The translations under genes were made by a program, and so were the position numbers. The notes beneath the pieces were generated by a model, which worked only from the letters and a program-made list of their open reading frames with translations, was not told the DNA's origin and did not search any database. Positions 61,368 through 64,000 of a stretch of DNA of 64,000 bases are shown here, one piece after another; position 1 is the first letter of the stretch, and each line of letters begins with the position of its first letter. Source of the DNA: Ignavibacteria bacterium (lineage in GTDB: Bacteria > Bacteroidota > Ignavibacteria > SZUA-365); assembly GCA_016720835.1 (NCBI GenBank), contig JADKJW010000004.1:124001-188000 (forward strand), written 5' to 3'.

Positions 61368-62366
61368 ATGGGCGAGTTCAGACAAAATTTCGCGACAAAG
61401 GAGTGGGTGATCATTGCGCCGGAGCGCGCGAAACGTCCACGACACGTTTCCGGCCAGCAGCCCGCGTCCGCCCCCGTTCCGTCCTACAGGACCGAGTGCC
61501 CGTTTTGTCCGGGCAATGAGCCCGAAACGGGTCGGGAAGTGCTCCGTTACGGCGACACGTTCTCGTGGAACGTGCGAGTCGTGCAGAACAAGTTTTCCGC
61601 GCTCGACCCAATCCGTTCCACCCAGCGCCAGCAGCAGGGCTTGTTCCTGAAGTCCGATAATTTCGGCGACGGAGAGGTGGTCATTGAAAGCCCGATTCAC
61701 AACGCAACGATCCCCACGCTTGCGCGGGAGAGCATGGTAAACGTCCTCCGCGCGTACCGCGAGCGCGCGATAGAAATCAGCTCGACGCCGAACATCTCCA
61801 TCGTCATGATATTCCGCAATCATGGTCCCGGAGCCGGAACGTCGCTGGAGCATCCGCACTCGCAGATCATCGCGTCTCCGATCATCCCGCCGCATGTGCG
61901 CGATCCATTCCAGAAGGCCGCGCTGCATTATGATTCCTTCGGTACCTGCGTGTACTGCGATGTGCTCCAGGAGGAGCTTCGCCAGAAGGAGCGCATCATT
62001 TACGAGAACGAGCACTTCGTGGTGTTTTGTCCATTCGCCTCGCGCACGCCCTACGAAATCCGCATCTATCCGCGTCGGCACATGGCAAATTTCACCTGGA
62101 CCGACAACGCCGAACTCGCGGCATTCGCCGACGCGTTGCAGACCGTCACGAGGAGCATGAACGATGTGCTCGGAGACCCGAGCTACAACTACATCATCCG
62201 GTCGTCCCCAACAGGAGACGAAGACGTCCGATATCTCCACTGGTACTTCGTGCTGATACCGAAGATCACCACGCCCGCCGGATTTGAAATCGGGAGCGGC
62301 GTGTACATCAACCCGTCATCCCCGGAGGTCTGCGCCGCACAGCTCCGGGAGGCCGCGGGAACATGA
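61368..62366 (+). CDS. galT: Galactose-1-phosphate uridylyltransferase
   Basis: The protein has 332 aa from the ATG at 61368, which has GGAGG six bases upstream; an in-frame GTG at 61356 is the start of that Shine-Dalgarno. Zinc-type CPFC at residues 44-47, the catalytic HPHSQ at 162-166 (after GPGAGTSLE), the second FC / PFASRTPYEI and RRHMANF segments, and LHWYFVLIPK identify a HIT-fold GalT of the Leloir pathway. It interconverts UDP-glucose/galactose-1-phosphate and UDP-galactose/glucose-1-phosphate. No galK or galE is adjacent, and some relatives prefer other sugar phosphates. Confidence 0.9.
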   Translation: MGEFRQNFATKEWVIIAPERAKRPRHVSGQQPASAPVPSYRTECPFCPGNEPETGREVLRYGDTFSWNVRVVQNKFSALDPIRSTQRQQQGLFLKSDNFGDGEVVIESPIHNATIPTLARESMVNVLRAYRERAIEISSTPNISIVMIFRNHGPGAGTSLEHPHSQIIASPIIPPHVRDPFQKAALHYDSFGTCVYCDVLQEELRQKERIIYENEHFVVFCPFASRTPYEIRIYPRRHMANFTWTDNAELAAFADALQTVTRSMNDVLGDPSYNYIIRSSPTGDEDVRYLHWYFVLIPKITTPAGFEIGSGVYINPSSPEVCAAQLREAAGT

Positions 62367-62408
62367 GATTCCGGCCGATCGCGACGGATCGGTCGGCAGG
62401 TATCAATG

Positions 62409-63200
62409 TCAGCGTTTCTTCCCGGGGATGTTCCAGGATTGCAGATCGCTGAACAATCGGTCATCTGTCAGGCTGTAGTGCAGCGGCGTCACGGAGATCG
62501 AATTGCGCCGGAGAGCGGAATCGTCGGCCAGGGGATCGCTATCCCACACATACTCGCCAAACAGCCAGTAATACTCCTTCCCGTTCGGATCGGCGCGCGT
62601 TTCGAAGCCGTCGTCCCAGGTGGATCGGCCCTGCCGTGTGATTTCGACACCCGCGATATGTTCAGGGGGTACGGCGGGGACATTCACATTGAGCAGCGTT
62701 CCCGCCGGGAGTCCGCGTTCCAGCACGATCCGGGAGATTGTCTTCGCGAAGCGCGCGGCGCCGCGCAGATCCGCATCCAGCGCATGCGAGCCGAGCGACA
62801 TCGCGATGGAGGGGATTCCGAGAATAGCGCCTTCGGTTGCCGCCGAGACTGTTCCGGAATAGATGACGTTGATCGACGTGTTCATTCCATGATTGATCCC
62901 GGAGACCACGAGATCCGGCTTCCGGTCGAGAAGCGTGGTCACCCCGAGTTTGACGCTGTCCACCGGCGTGCCTTCCACGGCCCATCCGCGGAAGTGGCGA
63001 CCGCGTGACACGGGACGCGCGCGCAGGGGCATCTGGACGGTAATCGCGTGACCGGTCGCGCTCTGCTGCGTCGCCGGAGCGCAGACGACGACTTCGCCGA
63101 GCGAACGGAGCGCGAGGACGAGTGCGTAGATGCCCGGGGAATCGTACCCGTCGTCGTTGGAGACAAGGATGAGCGGTGTGTGCGGTGTTTTCGTTTTCAT
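62409..63200 (-). CDS. surE: 5'/3'-nucleotidase SurE
   Basis: The protein has 263 aa. The metal-binding LVSNDDGYDSPGIYAL at the N-terminus, VCAPATQQSATGHAIT, VSGINHGMNTSINVIYSGTV and the AATEGAILGIPSIAMS segments are diagnostic. It removes phosphate from nucleoside monophosphates and survival-related substrates. It is convergent with galT (42 bases apart) and divergent from the radical-SAM gene; the 124-base gap must hold both promoters. Confidence 0.97.
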   Translation of the reverse strand: MKTKTPHTPLILVSNDDGYDSPGIYALVLALRSLGEVVVCAPATQQSATGHAITVQMPLRARPVSRGRHFRGWAVEGTPVDSVKLGVTTLLDRKPDLVVSGINHGMNTSINVIYSGTVSAATEGAILGIPSIAMSLGSHALDADLRGAARFAKTISRIVLERGLPAGTLLNVNVPAVPPEHIAGVEITRQGRSTWDDGFETRADPNGKEYYWLFGEYVWDSDPLADDSALRRNSISVTPLHYSLTDDRLFSDLQSWNIPGKKR

Positions 63201-63324
63201 TCCTGAAATCTACGGCTTGCGTCTCGAACGGCAAAAACATGCGGCGTGAACGGAGCGCCGATGGTATCGTCTCGCATGCACAGCTTTCGTACCTTGACAG
63301 AGGAATCACAGGAGGTTTACGCGG

Positions 63325-64000
63325 ATGTATCACCATCTTTTCGGACCCGTCCCGTCTCGACGTCTCGGCGTCTCGCTCGGGATAGATCTGACGCCGGATA
63401 CCAGCTGCACGTTCAATTGCGTGTATTGTGAATGCGGAAAAACGGAACGTCTCACCCGGGAGCGCCGGGAGTATGTTCCCACTGCGGACGTCATAGCCGA
63501 GCTTCGCGCGTGCCTCTCCGCCGCGCCATTTCTTGACTCCATTACATTTTCCGGATCCGGGGAACCGACACTGCATTCGGGAATCGGTGAAATCATTGCG
63601 TTCTTGAAGGACGAGTACCCGCAGTACCGCGTGACGGTGTTGACAAACAGCAGCCTGCTCGACACGGAGGATGTGCGCGCGGAACTGCTTCGAGCGGATC
63701 TGGTGATACCGTCACTCGACGCGATTTCGGATCCGGTCTTTCGGAAGGTGAACCGCCCGCTTCCGGGAATCACGAGCGCGTCCATCATCAATGGTGTGCG
63801 CGCATTCTGCGCTGAATTCACCGGCGCCGTCTGGATCGAAATATTCATTGTCCCGGGCATCAATGATACCGCAGAAGAGTTGGAACTGTTCAAAACCACC
63901 CTGCAGACGTTGCGTTTCGATCGCGTTCAATTAAACACGCTCGACCGTCCCGGTGCGGTATCCTGGATTGTCCCCGTCCCCGCGGCACGCCTTGAAGAGA
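63325..64000 (+). CDS. Radical SAM protein, wyosine-type Fe-S oxidoreductase family (3' end cut by window edge)
   Basis: The open frame starts at the ATG at 63325, with AGGAGG nine bases upstream, and continues for 225 codons to the window edge without a stop. The N-terminus FGPVPSRRLGVSLGIDLTP is followed by the radical-SAM cluster CTFNCVYC (Cys at 28, 32 and 35) and CGKTE, then TFSGSGEPTLH and LTNSSLL. This matches the COG0731-type family related to TYW1 (wybutosine synthesis) but without a flavodoxin domain. The substrate in bacteria is unknown. Confidence 0.9.
   Translation, partial: MYHHLFGPVPSRRLGVSLGIDLTPDTSCTFNCVYCECGKTERLTRERREYVPTADVIAELRACLSAAPFLDSITFSGSGEPTLHSGIGEIIAFLKDEYPQYRVTVLTNSSLLDTEDVRAELLRADLVIPSLDAISDPVFRKVNRPLPGITSASIINGVRAFCAEFTGAVWIEIFIVPGINDTAEELELFKTTLQTLRFDRVQLNTLDRPGAVSWIVPVPAARLEE

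Overview
The window looks like a chromosomal segment, around the replication origin, of a member of the Bacteroidota/Chlorobiota (FCB) group, most likely near Ignavibacteria/Kapabacteria. This placement is inferred from several signs. Three secreted proteins end in type IX secretion (T9SS, por) type C-terminal sorting domains. There are BatA-type, FadL/PorV-type and OmpA-type envelope proteins. SMC has a GPNGCGKTN P-loop and ObgE has an SKxD G4 motif. Some starts lack a Shine-Dalgarno sequence, and some promoter-like sites resemble TTG-N19-TATATTT. No insertion sequence, phage, integrase or CRISPR array was seen, and the genes look like a resident core/envelope complement.

Layout. 1-3.5 kb: a truncated NapC/NirT-type multihaem cytochrome, then a polyprenyl-phosphate sugar transferase and a dolichol-phosphate-mannose-synthase-like glycosyltransferase. 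3.5-18.7 kb, all on the minus strand: smc; a membrane-anchored GH2-like protein that appears to have lost both catalytic glutamates; rlmI; the rpmH-rnpA-yidD-yidC cluster; a FecCD-type permease translationally coupled to obgE; a large unknown acidic protein; and nadE. 18.9-29.4 kb: a secreted toastrack-like protein, a terminator, tRNA-Leu(CAA), a beta-propeller T9SS cargo, and two adjacent giant repeat proteins with T9SS tails and cohesin-like modules. 29.6-33.9 kb: a BatA/VWA membrane protein, hflX and rsmI. 34-36 kb: two secreted proteins built from the same about 105-residue repeat, one fused to an OmpA domain. 36-45.4 kb: a fused dolichol/phytol-kinase plus DUF92 protein, an FN3 lipoprotein, an orphan ABC ATPase overlapping an outer-membrane barrel gene, an RsbW-like kinase, a second barrel, a lipoprotein with an SR-like tail, and a FadL/PorV-type protein whose signal peptide is separated from the body by a homopolymer frameshift.

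45.5-64 kb: a PpiD-like foldase, a small barrel, argS-rsfS-LytR_C on the minus strand, then dnaA flanked on both sides by DnaA boxes and AT-rich DNA (probable bipartite oriC). These are followed by glnD, murI, the methylmalonyl-CoA mutase pair mutA-mutB, galT, surE (minus strand) and a truncated radical-SAM gene.

Functionally the window combines chromosome maintenance (dnaA, smc, oriC), ribosome/translation genes (rpmH, rnpA, obgE, hflX, rsmI, rlmI, argS, rsfS), envelope biogenesis (yidC/yidD, PpiD-like, murI, barrels, T9SS cargos), and central metabolism (nadE, mutAB, galT, glnD, surE). The most unusual items are the kinase-kinase fusion, the inactive-looking GH2 membrane protein, the cohesin-like/CARDB-like repeat pair, the repeat-OmpA pair, the PorV-like frameshift and the two-sided oriC. 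I found no clear evidence of a complete, wholly new multi-gene system.
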